Of a stretch of DNA of 64,000 nucleotides, positions 34,252-47,044 are shown piece by piece. Position 1 is the first letter of the stretch; every line of letters begins with the position of its first letter. This stretch comes from Mesorhizobium sp. M3A.F.Ca.ET.080.04.2.1 (lineage in GTDB: Bacteria; Pseudomonadota; Alphaproteobacteria; Rhizobiales; Rhizobiaceae). The notes under the pieces were generated by a model that saw only the letters and a list, made by a program, of their open reading frames with translations, searched no databases and was not told the DNA's origin. The translations under genes were made by a program, and so were the position numbers. Location of the stretch: the NCBI RefSeq assembly GCF_003952525.1, contig NZ_CP034451.1:4998501-5062500 (forward strand). Reading direction: 5' to 3'.

Positions 34252-34269
34252 CCTCAAGTTAAGTTGAGC
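34252..34269. promoter_or_regulatory. SoxR box
   Basis: CCTCAAGTTAAGTTGAGC differs at two positions from the E. coli-type SoxR operator CCTCAAGTTAACTTGAGG. On the plus strand it is placed as in MerR-type promoters: TTGACC (34248-34253), a 19-base spacer, then TAGCGA (34273-34278). On the minus strand it lies 18 bases before the soxR ATG. Confidence 0.75.
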
Positions 34270-34382
34270 TTGTAGCGAAGAAATCCTGACAGGGCAAATG
34301 CAGGAGAAAGCGAATGTGCGCCTGGGTGAAAGTGACGGCTGGAGCCGAGGCGGTAAGCCAGAGCGGGGAAGGCCTGAGGATC

Positions 34383-34841
34383 CTATCCGAACTGGCGGAG
34401 GGCTTCGCCGGCGACCATGGCGACGGACAGCGCGACATTGATACTCCGCGCGCCAGGGCGCATCGGAATGGTCAGTCGCGCATCCGCCGCCTGGTGAACC
34501 TGTTCCGGCACGCCAGCGGATTCGCGACCGAACAGAAGGACGTCGCCGGCGGCGAAAGCAAAATCGGTGTAGGGAATCGCGGCTTTGGTGGTGAGCAGCA
34601 CGAGGCGGCGGGCGTTCGTCCGGCGCCAATCCTCGAAGGCGTGCCAGTCGGCATGGCGGGAAAGCGCCGCCATTTCGAGGTAATCCATGCCGGCCCGCTT
34701 CAGCGTCCGGTCGGAGAGCGGGAAGCCGGCCGGCTCGATGATGTCGACCCCCAGATCAAGACAGGCGGCAAAGCGCAGGATTGTCCCGGTGTTGCCGGCA
34801 ATATCCGGCTGGTAGAGCGCGATGCGGAGACAATCGTTCAT
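34383..34841 (-). CDS. trmL: tRNA (cytidine(34)-2'-O)-methyltransferase
   Basis: A 152-residue SPOUT-class methyltransferase that modifies the wobble base of certain leucine tRNAs. It has the family start LRIALYQPDIAGNTGTILR, the middle LLFGRESAGVPEQVH and the knot end IPMRPGARSINVALSVAMV. Length is normal. Upstream of soxR on the same strand, with 148 bases between that hold a SoxR box, so soxR has its own promoter. Confidence 0.93.
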   Translation of the reverse strand: MNDCLRIALYQPDIAGNTGTILRFAACLDLGVDIIEPAGFPLSDRTLKRAGMDYLEMAALSRHADWHAFEDWRRTNARRLVLLTTKAAIPYTDFAFAAGDVLLFGRESAGVPEQVHQAADARLTIPMRPGARSINVALSVAMVAGEALRQFG

Positions 34842-34981
34842 TTCCGCATCCTTCTAATAAGTGGCAGATCGGCCACAGCGGCTTCGCGGGTTTTCCGATT
34901 TCTGGACTGGCGGGTGGCCATATTCTGCGAAATCGAGTATATGCCACTCATCGTCAACCCGAACCGAAGGGAGGGGACCAC

Positions 34982-35059
34982 ATGATGACTATGCACATCC
35001 AGCGCCTCTCCTGGGGCCATCTACGCCCGACGGCGGTTTCGGTACGACGATTTTCCTGA
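34982..35059 (+). CDS. Possible 25-codon leader peptide
   Basis: A short frame MMTMHIQRLSWGHLRPTAV... has a very strong ribosome site (GGGAGGGG five bases upstream) and ends 65 bases before the gene at 35125. A weak hairpin (GAGCC/GGCTC at 35092-35108) lies between them. This is the layout of a translated upstream frame that could control the next gene, but it may be chance. Confidence 0.35.
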   Translation: MMTMHIQRLSWGHLRPTAVSVRRFS

Positions 35060-35124
35060 CACTTTAAGTCCTCATCGCACCGATTCCCGCCGAGCCCAGT
35101 TTCGGCTCTCGAAGGAATCTCGCG

Positions 35125-35685
35125 ATGTTTTTCAAACTGCCAAAGGGACGCCACGTCCCACCTGAACGTGTCACGGCCGACGTCTGTCGTGTCTGGACCG
35201 ACGCATTCCGTGCCTCCGGCCGAATGCCGGCGGTCGTGTTCGTTTCACCCTTTTTATCGCAATTGCACATGGAGGACGGACCAGTGTTCGATCCCTACAA
35301 AATACCCGGCTCGAGAACCCTGCACGAGCGCAAGATGGCGACTTGGGCGCTGCTGATCGGCGAAACCTATTCGTCAGCGGTGCACGCCGAGACGCGCCGA
35401 CGTCCGCATCGCGGCATGCTTCCGGACGTCGATTTCTCGCATGCCGTGCCCGACCCCAGCCGGCCTTCGCTGGTGCGCCGCATCATCCGGATGATCCGGC
35501 CGGGCAACAAAGCACGGGCCGGCGACAGCTTGTCGTCAGGATCATCGGCCCGGCAGCCTGTCGGCGAAAAGCCCGCGACACCCTATATTGCGCGAAGCAG
35601 GGCCGGCGATGCGGTCGATTCCGTATCGCCGGCCCGCGGCGCCGCGCGGCCAGGCAAGCTTGTCCATCAATCCCGCGCCGCGTGA
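35125..35685 (+). CDS. Hypothetical protein upstream of the ABC exporter pair
   Basis: A 186-residue frame starting MFFKLPKGRHVPPERV, with AAGGA eight bases before the ATG. Residues 50-135 (VFDPYKIPGSRTLHERKMATWALLIGETY) look like real protein; the C-terminal 50 residues are Ser/Ala/Arg-rich low-complexity sequence. No signal peptide or clear membrane helix. It ends 25 bases before the first ABC exporter gene and may share its transcript. A shorter form from the ATG at 35270 is possible. Family not recognised. Confidence 0.45.
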   Translation: MFFKLPKGRHVPPERVTADVCRVWTDAFRASGRMPAVVFVSPFLSQLHMEDGPVFDPYKIPGSRTLHERKMATWALLIGETYSSAVHAETRRRPHRGMLPDVDFSHAVPDPSRPSLVRRIIRMIRPGNKARAGDSLSSGSSARQPVGEKPATPYIARSRAGDAVDSVSPARGAARPGKLVHQSRAA

Positions 35686-35710
35686 GCGCAAGACAGTCGA
35701 GTGCCCGGAA

Positions 35711-37587
35711 ATGTTCCGCTGGTTTGAAAAAAGGCTCGATCCGTTTCCCGCCGCGGAGCCGGTCGAGCCGCCGAAGACGCTGGTCGCCTTCTGCGTGCAC
35801 TACACGCGCGGCGTCTGGCCCTACATCATTTTGGACGCCTTGCTGGTGGCGGCAATCGCCGTCGCCGAAGTGTGGATGTTCGGTTTCATGGGCCGCATCG
35901 TCGACTGGCTGTCGGCGCAGAACCGCGAAACCTTTCTGCAGACAGAGAGCTGGAAGCTCGCCGGCATGGCCTTCATCGTGCTGGTTGCGCTGCCCGGCAC
36001 CGTCTGGTTGCGTTCGTTGCTCAACCAGCAGACGGTGATGGGCAACTATCCGATGCGCATCCGCTGGCAGGTGCATCGCTACCTGCTGAAACAGTCCATG
36101 GCTTTCTACCAGGACGAGTTCGCGGGCCGCATCGCCACCAAGCTGATGCAGACCGCACTTGCCGTGCGCGACTGCGTCATGAAGATCATAGACGTTCTCA
36201 ACTACGTCATCGTCTACTTCCTTGGCATGTTGTTCATCGTCGGCTCGGCGGACGTGCGGCTGGCGGCGCCGCTGGCTGTGTGGCTGGTCGGCTACATCGC
36301 CCTGCTGCGTTATTTCATCCCTCGATTGGGCAGGGTCGGAGAAGAGCAGGCCAATGCGCGTTCGACCATGACTGGTCGAGTCGTTGACAGTTACGCCAAC
36401 ATCCAGACGGTAAAGCTGTTCAGCCACGCGCGCCGCGAAGCGGGCTTCGCCAGAGAAGGCATGGCGGGTTTCCTCGAGACGGTCTACCGCTCGATGCGGC
36501 TGGTGACCATCCTCTACGGCCTGCTCTACATCTTGAACGCGCTGTTATTGTTCTCCGTCACGGCGCTGTCGCTGTGGCTATGGCTCGGCGATGCGGTGAC
36601 GATCGGGGCGGTGGCCGTTGTCATCGGCCTGGTGCTCAGGATGTGGGGCATGTCGCAATGGATCATGTGGGAGATGTCTGGCCTGTTCGAGAATATCGGC
36701 ACGGTCCAAGATGGCATCCAATCGATCTCGCTGCCGCGCCTGGTCGAAGACAGGCCGGGCGCCAAGGACATCGCCGTCAGCCTGGGCGAGATCCGTTTCG
36801 AAGATATCCGCTTCCACTACGGCAGGCAGAAGGGCGTCATCGAGAACCTGTCGCTGACTGTGAAGCCTGGCGAGAAGGTCGGCATTGTCGGCCGCTCGGG
36901 CGCCGGCAAATCGACGCTGGTCAACCTGCTGCTGCGCTTCTACGACCTGGAAGCCGGCCGGATCCTGATCGACGGCCAGGAGATCGCGGCGGTGGCACAG
37001 GATTCGCTGCGCGCGCAGATCGGCATGGTGACACAGGATACCTCGCTGCTGCACCGCTCGGTGCGTGAAAACATCCTGTACGGCCGGCCCGACGCGACTG
37101 AAGAGATGCTGGTCGAGGCGGCCAAGCGGGCCGAGGCGCTGGACTTCATCGCCGAGCTTTCCGATTCCGAAGGCCGCAAGAATTTCGACGCCTATGTCGG
37201 CGACCGCGGCGTCAAACTGTCCGGGGGCCAGCGCCAGCGCATCGCAATTGCCCGCGTCATGCTGAAGGACGCGCCGATCCTCATCCTCGATGAGGCGACC
37301 TCGGCCCTCGATTCCGAAGCCGAGGCGGCGATCCAGGAGAACCTCTACAGGCTCATGCAGGGCAAGACCGTGATCGCCATCGCGCATCGGCTGTCGACCA
37401 TCGCCGCGATGGACAGGCTCGTCGTCATGGACAAGGGCCGCATCATCGAGGAAGGGTCGCACGACGAACTGGTCGCCAAAGGCGGGCTCTATGCCCAGCT
37501 CTGGCAGCGCCAGTCCGGTGGCTTCCTGCTCGACGACGCGCCCACCGATGCCGCCAACGATGCGATAGCCAAGGGTGAAGCCGCCGA

Positions 37588-37591
<4 letters not shown>
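35711..37591 (+). CDS. ABC exporter half-transporter (permease-ATPase) 1
   Basis: A 626-residue exporter with an N-terminal six-helix membrane domain (about residues 40-330) and a C-terminal ATPase: Walker A GRSGAGKST, signature LSGGQRQRIAIAR, Walker B ILILDEATSALD and H-loop IAHRLSTI. Both ATPase motif sets are complete. The next gene encodes a close paralogue, overlapping by ATGA, so the two probably form a heterodimer. Substrate unknown; relatives in the MsbA/multidrug group move lipids, peptides or drugs. The ATG at 35711 was chosen because its N-terminus (MFRWFEKRLDPFPAAEP) parallels that of the partner. Confidence 0.9.
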
Positions 37592-39471
<1,880 letters not shown>

Positions 39472-39479
39472 AACGGGCC

Positions 39480-39791
39480 ATGTCGGTACGGATGCCCACG
39501 AATTTTGGACGAAGCGGCGCCCAGGAAAGTGCGTTCGACCTGCTCGGCCACGAAATCCTCGCCGAGAAGGCGGCCGCTCTTGGCCGCGCCGGCCAGCGCG
39601 TCGAGCAGACTCTGGCGAAGCTGCGCGAGAACGGCGAGGGCGAGCATCGCAGCCGGCTGCTCAAGGAAGCGGCGGCTGCCGTCCACGCATATTTCATCCA
39701 GCGCGAGCTCTGCGGTTTTCGCAAGCATGACGCCGCGATCCGCGAGTACGATATCCCGCGGGCGGTGTTGGTCAGGCTGGGGGCCAGCTAG
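39480..39791 (+). CDS. DUF6665-like small protein
   Basis: A 103-residue helical protein starting MSVRMPTNFGRSGAQESAFDLLGHEILAEKAAALGRAGQRVE, a pattern I associate with the rhizobial DUF6665 family. No signal peptide or membrane helix. It starts nine bases after the second exporter gene and may belong to the same transcript. Its stop TAG is directly followed by the complementary CTA that is the stop of the convergent cupin gene. Function unknown. Confidence 0.75.
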   Translation: MSVRMPTNFGRSGAQESAFDLLGHEILAEKAAALGRAGQRVEQTLAKLRENGEGEHRSRLLKEAAAAVHAYFIQRELCGFRKHDAAIREYDIPRAVLVRLGAS

Positions 39792-40136
39792 CTACTCCAG
39801 CCATTCCGTGATGAAGCTGCCATTCTCGTGGATGTCGATGGTCTCGAGCGGACCGGGGCCGAGATTGGTGAATTTGTGAGGCGTGCCGGGCGGCACGATG
39901 AGGATCTGCCCGGCCGAGGCCTCGATCTCCTGGTCGCCGACCGTGAACAGGCCGGTGCCGGAGCGGACAATGAAGATCTCCGCGTAGGGGTGCTTGTGCA
40001 GGCGCGGGCCGCCGCCGATCTCGGGCAGGTAGTTGAAGATCAGGCAGCTATTGGAGCCGAAGGCGCCGCATTGCAGCTCACCTTGCCAACGGTCGGGCGC
40101 TTGCGCCCATCTGTCACGCTCGATGACATGCGCCAT
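39792..40136 (-). CDS. Cupin-domain protein
   Basis: A 114-residue single-cupin protein. Motif 1 is PRLHKHPYAEIFIVRSGTGLFTVG and motif 2 is GQILIVPPGTPHKFTNLG, giving the usual His, His, Glu, His metal ligands. The substrate or role cannot be read from sequence; such proteins include small dioxygenases, isomerases and sugar-binding regulators. I chose the ATG at 40136-40134 (MAHVIERDRW), since the longer frame adds 57 residues of low-complexity sequence. Confidence 0.85.
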   Translation of the reverse strand: MAHVIERDRWAQAPDRWQGELQCGAFGSNSCLIFNYLPEIGGGPRLHKHPYAEIFIVRSGTGLFTVGDQEIEASAGQILIVPPGTPHKFTNLGPGPLETIDIHENGSFITEWLE

Positions 40137-40447
40137 GGCTCCAGAATAGCCCGCGCCATCTGCCGCTGTCGAGCCGGGTAGGGGCTGGAAAACGGGCAGG
40201 ATTTCCCGTTGTTTCGGGGCGCTCGAGGGGCAGTCGGCGCACCGCTTGGCGGGGCCGCGCCAGGCACCCGCGACAATCTGCCCTTGTGCCTTCACCCGTC
40301 TGGACAAAAACGGGCTTCACGCATAAACCGAACTCCAAATGCCGGAGGAATTCGCTAGCCTGTTCGCCATGCGCTGTCGGGCCGGCGCGATTGAGCGGGA
40401 CAAGGCTCGGCCGCCGGCACGGAAAGAGGCGAAAGGATCAGGCACCC
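40137..40447. other. Divergent promoter region of the cupin gene and petABC
   Basis: About 310 bases without a credible gene. It must hold the petABC promoter. I see no strong palindrome or repeat; an open frame from 40339 is out of frame with petA and looks like chance. Confidence 0.4.
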
Positions 40448-41008
40448 GTGAGCGCAACCGACATCCACGATCCCAACCGTCGCGATTTTCTCTATATTGC
40501 CACCGGCATGGCCGGCGTGGTCGGTGCGGGCGCCGTCGCTTGGCCGTTCATCGACCAGATGCAGCCGGATGCCTCGACGCTGGCGCTCGCCTCGGTCGAA
40601 GTCGACGTCTCCTCGCTGCAGCCCGGCAGCTCGCTGATCGTCAAGTGGCGCGGCAAGCCGGTCGTGGTGCGCAACCGCACCGAAAAGGAAATGAAGGACG
40701 GCGAGGCGGTAAGCCTTGACGAGCTGAAGGATCCGATCGCGCGCAACGCCAACCTGCCTGCAGATGCCCCGGCGACCGATGCCAACCGCACAACGGCCGG
40801 CAAGGAAGCCTGGATGGTCATGGTGCAGGTCTGCACCCATCTCGGCTGCATCCCGCTAGGCCAGGAAGGCGATTTCGGCGGCTGGTTCTGCCCCTGCCAT
40901 GGCTCGGTATACGACACTGCCGGCCGCATCCGCAAAGGTCCGGCGCCGGAGAACATGGCGATCCCGGTATTCAAATTCATTTCCGATACCAAGATCCTTA
41001 TCGGTTGA
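40448..41008 (+). CDS. petA: Ubiquinol-cytochrome c reductase iron-sulfur (Rieske) subunit
   Basis: A 186-residue Rieske protein of the bc1 complex. It has a Tat-type anchor ([23 protein letters not shown]) and the cluster motifs CTHLGC and CPCHGS, whose two Cys and two His bind [2Fe-2S]. It passes electrons from ubiquinol to cytochrome c1. Translation most likely starts at GTG 40448 ([14 protein letters not shown]). First gene of petABC, 17 bases before petB. Confidence 0.95.
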   Translation: MSATDIHDPNRRDFLYIATGMAGVVGAGAVAWPFIDQMQPDASTLALASVEVDVSSLQPGSSLIVKWRGKPVVVRNRTEKEMKDGEAVSLDELKDPIARNANLPADAPATDANRTTAGKEAWMVMVQVCTHLGCIPLGQEGDFGGWFCPCHGSVYDTAGRIRKGPAPENMAIPVFKFISDTKILIG

Positions 41009-41025
41009 GGCAGGGGGATAATTCG

Positions 41026-42327
41026 ATGAGCGAGGGACACTCGACCTATACGCCCAAGACCGGTATCGAGCGCTGGTTCGACGCGCGCATGCCGCTGCCG
41101 CGGCTGGTCCATGACAGCTTTGTCTCCTACCCGGTGCCGCGCAACCTCAACTACATGTGGACGTTCGGCGGCATCCTGTCGATCATGCTGGCCTCGCAGA
41201 TCCTGACCGGCATCGTGCTGGCCATGCACTACACGTCCGACACCAATCTCGCCTTCGATTCGGTCGAGAAGATCATGCGCGACGTGAACTCGGGATGGCT
41301 GCTGCGCTATCTCCATTCCAACGGCGCCTCGTTCTTCTTCGTCGCCGTCTACATTCACATCTTCCGCGGACTGTTCTACGGGTCCTACAAGGCGCCGCGC
41401 GAGCTGCTATGGATCCTGGGCTGCATCATCTACCTGCTGATGATGGCGACCGGCTTCATGGGCTACGTGCTGCCATGGGGCCAGATGAGCTTCTGGGGCG
41501 CCACCGTCATCACCGGCTTCTTCAGCGCCATTCCGCTGGTCGGCAACTGGATCCAGGAACTGCTGCTTGGCGGTTTCGCCGTCGACAATCCGACGCTCAA
41601 CCGCTTCTTTGCGCTGCACTATCTGCTGCCCTTCATGATCGCAGGCGTCGTCGTGCTGCACATCTGGGCGCTGCATGTCGTCGGCCAGTCGAACCCGACC
41701 GGCATCGAGGTCAAGTCGAAGACCGACACGGTTGCGTTCACGCCTTATGCGACCATCAAGGACGCGTTCGGCATGATCGTGTTCCTGTTCTTCTTCGCCT
41801 ATTTCGTCTTCTACCTGCCGAACTATCTCGGCCATCCGGACAACTACACGATCGCCAACCCGCTGAAGACGCCGGCCCATATCGTTCCGGAATGGTACTT
41901 CCTGCCGTTCTACGCGATCCTGCGCGCCATCACCTTCAACATCGGGCCGATCAACTCGAAGCTCGGCGGCGTGCTGTGCATGTTCGGCGCCATCGCCATG
42001 CTGTTCCTGGTGCCGTGGCTCGACACATCGAAGGTGCGCTCGGCGGTCTACCGGCCCTGGTACAAGCTGTTCTTCTGGCTGTTCGTGGCCGACGCAATCC
42101 TGCTCGGGTGGCTGGGCTCGCAGCCGGCGGAGGGCAGCTATGTGTTCATGGCGCAGATGGCGACGCTGTTCTACTTCACCTTCTTCCTGGTGATCATGCC
42201 GGTGCTCGGCCTGATCGAGACGCCGCGGCGTCTGCCGAACTCGATCACCGAGGCGGTGCTGGAAAAGAAAAAGGGCGGCAGCGGGCATCCGGCGGGCGCG
42301 ACGGCCGCGCCGGAAACCAAAGGCTGA
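41026..42327 (+). CDS. petB: Cytochrome b subunit of the bc1 complex
   Basis: A 433-residue integral membrane protein with eight helices. The heme-ligand histidine pairs lie in helices B and D ([15 protein letters not shown] and [10 protein letters not shown]), and the quinol-site PEW motif is present ([14 protein letters not shown]). It carries the Qo and Qi sites of the bc1 complex. CAGGGGG precedes the ATG at 41026. Middle gene of petABC. Confidence 0.97.
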   Translation: MSEGHSTYTPKTGIERWFDARMPLPRLVHDSFVSYPVPRNLNYMWTFGGILSIMLASQILTGIVLAMHYTSDTNLAFDSVEKIMRDVNSGWLLRYLHSNGASFFFVAVYIHIFRGLFYGSYKAPRELLWILGCIIYLLMMATGFMGYVLPWGQMSFWGATVITGFFSAIPLVGNWIQELLLGGFAVDNPTLNRFFALHYLLPFMIAGVVVLHIWALHVVGQSNPTGIEVKSKTDTVAFTPYATIKDAFGMIVFLFFFAYFVFYLPNYLGHPDNYTIANPLKTPAHIVPEWYFLPFYAILRAITFNIGPINSKLGGVLCMFGAIAMLFLVPWLDTSKVRSAVYRPWYKLFFWLFVADAILLGWLGSQPAEGSYVFMAQMATLFYFTFFLVIMPVLGLIETPRRLPNSITEAVLEKKKGGSGHPAGATAAPETKG

Positions 42328-42346
42328 GAATCTGAGGGGATTTGGC

Positions 42347-43219
<873 letters not shown>

Positions 43220-43246
43220 GCCCGCGACCAGTCCCACAAGATCTTG

Positions 43247-43269
43247 AAGGGCGCCGCAGGGCGCCCTTT
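43247..43269 (+). terminator. Intrinsic terminator of petABC
   Basis: AAGGGCGCC (43247-43255) pairs with GGCGCCCTT (43260-43268) around GCAG, followed by TTTGTCTTT. Twenty-eight bases after the petC stop. Confidence 0.85.
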
Positions 43270-43414
43270 GTCTTTCAACTGCCTCGGCACGCCGATCTGA
43301 TCATTTGCCAGACAATTTTCCGGTAGGCGGTAGCCGTCATCCTTGCGGGCGGCTACGATCGGTCCGTTCACGATCATTGCCCGAATCTCAGATCATGGGC
43401 CGGGGAGCCGCCTG

Positions 43415-43960
43415 ATGAAATCGTCGCTCGAAGACACGCTGCTTGCCGCGATCCGCACCATCCCCGACTATCCCAAGCCCGGCATCCTGTTCCGGGACAT
43501 CACGACCTTGCTTGGCGATGCGCGCGCCTTCCGCCGCGCCATCGACGAACTGGTGCATCCTTACGCCGGGCTGAAGATCGACAAGATCGCCGGCATCGAG
43601 GCGCGCGGCTTCATTCTCGGCGGTGCGGTGGCGCACCAGCTTTCGGCGGGCTTCGTGCCGATCCGCAAGAAGGGCAAGCTGCCTTACGAGACCGTGCGCG
43701 TCGCCTACAGCCTCGAATATGGGCTCGACGAGATGGAGATGCACAAGGATGGCGTCTCGGAGGGTGAGAAGGTCATCCTCGTCGACGATCTGATCGCCAC
43801 CGGGGGTACGGCGGAGGCGGCGGTGAAGCTGCTCAGGCAGATCGGCGCCGACATCGTTGCCGCCTGCTTCGTAATCGACCTGCCGGATCTCGGCGGGCGC
43901 CGGAAGCTGGAAGCGCTCGGCGTGCCGGTCCGGACGCTGATCGGCTTCGAGGGGCATTGA
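43415..43960 (+). CDS. apt: Adenine phosphoribosyltransferase
   Basis: A 181-residue type I phosphoribosyltransferase that salvages adenine to AMP. It has FRDITTLL near the start, [11 protein letters not shown], and the PRPP motif [14 protein letters not shown]. The ATG at 43415 gives the usual N-terminus ([26 protein letters not shown]). Followed immediately by a heptamer-repeat array. Confidence 0.95.
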   Translation: MKSSLEDTLLAAIRTIPDYPKPGILFRDITTLLGDARAFRRAIDELVHPYAGLKIDKIAGIEARGFILGGAVAHQLSAGFVPIRKKGKLPYETVRVAYSLEYGLDEMEMHKDGVSEGEKVILVDDLIATGGTAEAAVKLLRQIGADIVAACFVIDLPDLGGRRKLEALGVPVRTLIGFEGH

Positions 43961-43966
43961 TTGGTG

Positions 43967-44062
<96 letters not shown>

Positions 44063-44080
<18 letters not shown>

Positions 44081-44542
44081 CCTCACCAACACAGCGCTGT
44101 CGAACTCGATCACCTTGGCGCCTGTCGAATCGAACGCTTCCGAGCGCAGCGTGAGCAGGTTCCAGCCGGGGCGCGCGGCAAGCGGGCGATGGGCGAGCGC
44201 GGTGCGCGTGAAGGTCACTGTCTCGCCGGCATAGACCGGTTTCAGCCATTTCAGGTTGCGGAAGCCGGGCGAGGGGCCGAATTCCGGCTGCGGTCCAGGG
44301 CCGGTCCAGCGGACGCCCTCGGTCTCCATGCGCTTTTGCAGATTGTATTTCATCCAGGTGGCGGCGGTGTGCCAGCCGGAGGCGCAGAGCCCGCCGAGAA
44401 CGCTCTTCTGCGCGGCTTCCTCATCGACATGAAAGGCCTGCGGGTCGTACTTGCGGGCGAAGGCCTTGATCTCGTCGGCCTCGAACTTGTGCGAGCCGAG
44501 CGTGACGGTTTCGCCGATCAGGAAGAACTCGTCCAAAGTCAT
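44063..44542 (-). CDS. MaoC-family hydratase/dehydratase
   Basis: A 159-residue hot-dog-fold protein of the MaoC family. Catalytic-type region FARKYDPQAFHVDEEAAQ supplies the Asp and His of the hydratase motif, followed by LGGLCASGWHTAATWMKY and LKWLKPVYAGETVTF. Likely acts on an acyl-CoA. Its last residues VNGEW and the stop codon are encoded by the heptamer-repeat array. Its start overlaps the end of the upstream, frameshifted MaoC gene by ATGA, so the pair was a coupled unit. Confidence 0.88.
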
Positions 44543-44972
44543 GACAGGCCCTGTGCGGCATCACGCGCGAGGAACATGCCAGTGTTCTCGAGCTCGAAGA
44601 CACTCTCGCCGCGCTGGTTGAAGAGCTCGCTGCGCATGGCAACCAGGCCGAGCTGCGGCCTGGACTTCGACTGGCGCTTGGAAAGCACGGTGACTGTGCC
44701 GGTGAGCCGGTCGCCGGCCAGGACGGCTTCTTCCACTTCACATGCTCGATCCCGGCGACCTGCGAGTCGAATAACATCGCGCAGGTGTGCCACCCAGAAG
44801 CCGAAAGACCACCGAGGATGCTCGCCTTGCCGGCCTCCTCATCGAGATGCATCGGCTGGGCGTCGAATTCGCTGGCGAATTCAATGATCTCGGCGGCACT
44901 CACATCCTTGCTGCCGAGGTCGAGCGTGGCGCCCTCGACGAAATCCTCGTAGGCCCAGGTCTTTCGGGTCAT
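44539..44972 (-). pseudogene. MaoC-family dehydratase with a frameshift
   Basis: The frame from the ATG at 44972 (MTRKTWAYEDFVEG) is a normal MaoC protein through LGGLSASGWHTCAML and HVKWKKP, then continues as nonsense (SWPATGSP). The expected continuation VLAGDRLTGTVTVLSKRQSKSRPQLGL lies in another frame and runs to a stop at 44541-44539 that still overlaps the next gene. One missing base near 44721-44726 (CCGTCC where CCGGTCC would keep the frame) explains this. The stretch between GWHT and VKWKKP also seems shorter than in relatives. A true pseudogene or a sequencing error. Confidence 0.8.
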
Positions 44973-45096
44973 GTCGACAATCCGGAATGCGTGATCCCCA
45001 AGGTTGGGCATCCCGGATGAAGGCTCAAGGCAATTCGGTCAAGTGATTTCTGGTGAGCGGAGCCGAGCGCAGCCACCAGCCAATTGCCGGGCAAAA

Positions 45097-46200
45097 TCAG
45101 GTGTTGAACTTGAAGAGCATGACGTCGCCGTCCTGGACGACATATTCCTTGCCTTCGTCGCGCGCCTTGCCGGCTTCCTTGGCCGCGACTTCGCCGCCCA
45201 GCGTGACGAAGTCGTTATAGGCGATCGTCTGGGCACGGATGAAGCCGCGCTCGAAATCGGTGTGGATGACGCCGGCGGCCTGTGGCGCCTTGGCGCCCTT
45301 GTGCACGGTCCAGGCGCGCGTCTCCTTCGGCCCGGCGGTGAAGTAGGTGATGAGCTGCAACAGCTCGTAGCCGGCCCGGATCACCTTGTTGAGACCCGGC
45401 TCATCGAGGCCGAGCGAGGCTAGGAATTCCATTTCCTCTTCGTCGGAAAGCTGGGCGACTTCGGCTTCGATCGCCGCCGAGATCACCACGGTGCTGGCGC
45501 CCTGCGCGGCAGCCATCTTTTCCACGGCCTTGCTGTGCTCGTTGCCGGTCGCGGCATCGGCCTCGGCGACGTTGCAGACATAAAGCACCGGATGCGAGGT
45601 GAGCAGGTTGAGCCCCTGCAGGATGCGCAGGTCCTCGGCCGCGATGCCCTCGAGCAGGATGCGGGTCGGCTTGCCGCCCTGCAGCAGCTCGAGCGCGGCT
45701 TCCATGAGCGGCAGCACCGTCATTGCTTCCTTGTCCTTGCCGGCAGCGCGCTTGCGGATCTGGACGATGCGGCGTTCGAGGCTTTCGAGATCGGCGAGCA
45801 TCAGCTCGGTCTCGACGGTCTCGGCGTCGGCGACCGGATCGATGCGTCCCTCGACATGGGTGATGTCGTCATCCTCGAAGCAGCGCAGCACATGCACGAT
45901 GGCGTCGACCTCCCGGATATTGGCCAGGAACTGGTTGCCCAACCCTTCGCCCTTGGAGGCGCCACGCACCAGACCGGCGATGTCAACGAAGGAGATGCGG
46001 GTCGGGATGATCTCCTTGGACTTGGCGACCTCAGCGATCTTCTGCAGACGTGGATCGGGCACCGCCACCTCGCCGGTGTTCGGCTCGATCGTGCAGAATG
46101 GATAGTTGGCGGCCTGCGCGGCGGCCGTCCTGGTCAACGCATTGAACAGCGTCGACTTGCCGACGTTGGGCAAGCCAACGATGCCACATTTGAAACCCAT
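45097..46200 (-). CDS. ychF: Redox-regulated ATPase YchF
   Basis: A 367-residue Obg-family P-loop NTPase. G1 is GLPNVGKST, G3 is DIAGLVRGASKGEG, and the TGS-like C-terminal part (TYFTAGPKETRAWTVHKGAKAPQAAGVIHTDFERGFIRA) is typical. YchF prefers ATP over GTP and acts around the ribosome and in oxidative-stress control. Same strand as pth and rplY, in the order rplY-pth-ychF common in rhizobia. Confidence 0.97.
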   Translation of the reverse strand: MGFKCGIVGLPNVGKSTLFNALTRTAAAQAANYPFCTIEPNTGEVAVPDPRLQKIAEVAKSKEIIPTRISFVDIAGLVRGASKGEGLGNQFLANIREVDAIVHVLRCFEDDDITHVEGRIDPVADAETVETELMLADLESLERRIVQIRKRAAGKDKEAMTVLPLMEAALELLQGGKPTRILLEGIAAEDLRILQGLNLLTSHPVLYVCNVAEADAATGNEHSKAVEKMAAAQGASTVVISAAIEAEVAQLSDEEEMEFLASLGLDEPGLNKVIRAGYELLQLITYFTAGPKETRAWTVHKGAKAPQAAGVIHTDFERGFIRAQTIAYNDFVTLGGEVAAKEAGKARDEGKEYVVQDGDVMLFKFNT

Positions 46201-46294
46201 GTTCTTTCGGTCCTATCGGGAGTTCGATTTGGTGAGGGCTATGGGCGAAAGCGGCGACGATCGTCAAGTCCTGCGCTGCGATCCCTGGTCGGCC

Positions 46295-47020
46295 TCAGTC
46301 TTTGCCGCCAAACAGCTTCTTCAGCATCGCAGCCATCGGCCCGCTTTCAGGCAACTTTGCCGGCGCCTGGTGCTGGCGCGCCTGACGGATGTGGCTCTGG
46401 GCCTTCGGCGGCTTCGGCGGCGGTCGGTCGTCGTCGCCGGTCGGCACCAGCTTTTCGCGCAGCGCCAGCGTGATGCGATTCATGAAGGAACTGTCGTCGC
46501 CCTTGGCCAGCAATCCGGCATCGTCGGCAATCGCGTCGAGCAGGACGTCGAGCCATTCGCGATCGGCCTTGGCGAAGTCGCCGAGCACATGGCCATGCAC
46601 CATCTCCTTGACGCCTGGATGGCCGACGCCGATGCGCACGCGGCGAAAATCCTTGCCGACATGCTGGTCGAGCGAGCGGATGCCGTTATGGCCGCCGGAG
46701 CCGCCGCCAACCTTGATCCTGACCTTGCCGGCCGGGAGGTCGATCTCGTCGTAGAAGACGGTCAGATCGGAAGGCCCGAGCTTGTAGAAGCGCAGTGCCT
46801 CGCCAACCGACTGTCCGGACAGGTTCATGAAGGTCTGCGGCTTGATCAGAAGGATCTTCTCGCCGCCGAGCACGCCTTCGCAAATCAGGCCCTGGAATTT
46901 CTTCGACCAGGGCGAAAAGGAATGGCGGCGGGCAATCGCGTCCGCCGCCATGAAGCCGACATTGTGCCGGTTGTTCTCATATTTCGCGCCCGGATTGCCG
47001 AGGCCTGCAAAGACAAGCAT
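46295..47020 (-). CDS. pth: Peptidyl-tRNA hydrolase
   Basis: A 241-residue Pth, which frees tRNA from stalled peptidyl-tRNA. It has the [19 protein letters not shown] start with the catalytic His19, [13 protein letters not shown], and [15 protein letters not shown]. The C-terminal 45 residues are a Lys/Pro/Ala-rich extension common in alphaproteobacteria. Twenty-four bases after rplY on the same strand. Confidence 0.96.
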   Translation of the reverse strand: MLVFAGLGNPGAKYENNRHNVGFMAADAIARRHSFSPWSKKFQGLICEGVLGGEKILLIKPQTFMNLSGQSVGEALRFYKLGPSDLTVFYDEIDLPAGKVRIKVGGGSGGHNGIRSLDQHVGKDFRRVRIGVGHPGVKEMVHGHVLGDFAKADREWLDVLLDAIADDAGLLAKGDDSSFMNRITLALREKLVPTGDDDRPPPKPPKAQSHIRQARQHQAPAKLPESGPMAAMLKKLFGGKD

Positions 47021-47044
47021 CGTCGCCTCCGGGCGCGGAAGAGC

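Noticed and set aside
34314..34985. A plus-strand frame downstream of the SoxR box
   Set aside because: Mostly antisense to trmL with shadow composition; not accepted as the missing SoxR target gene.
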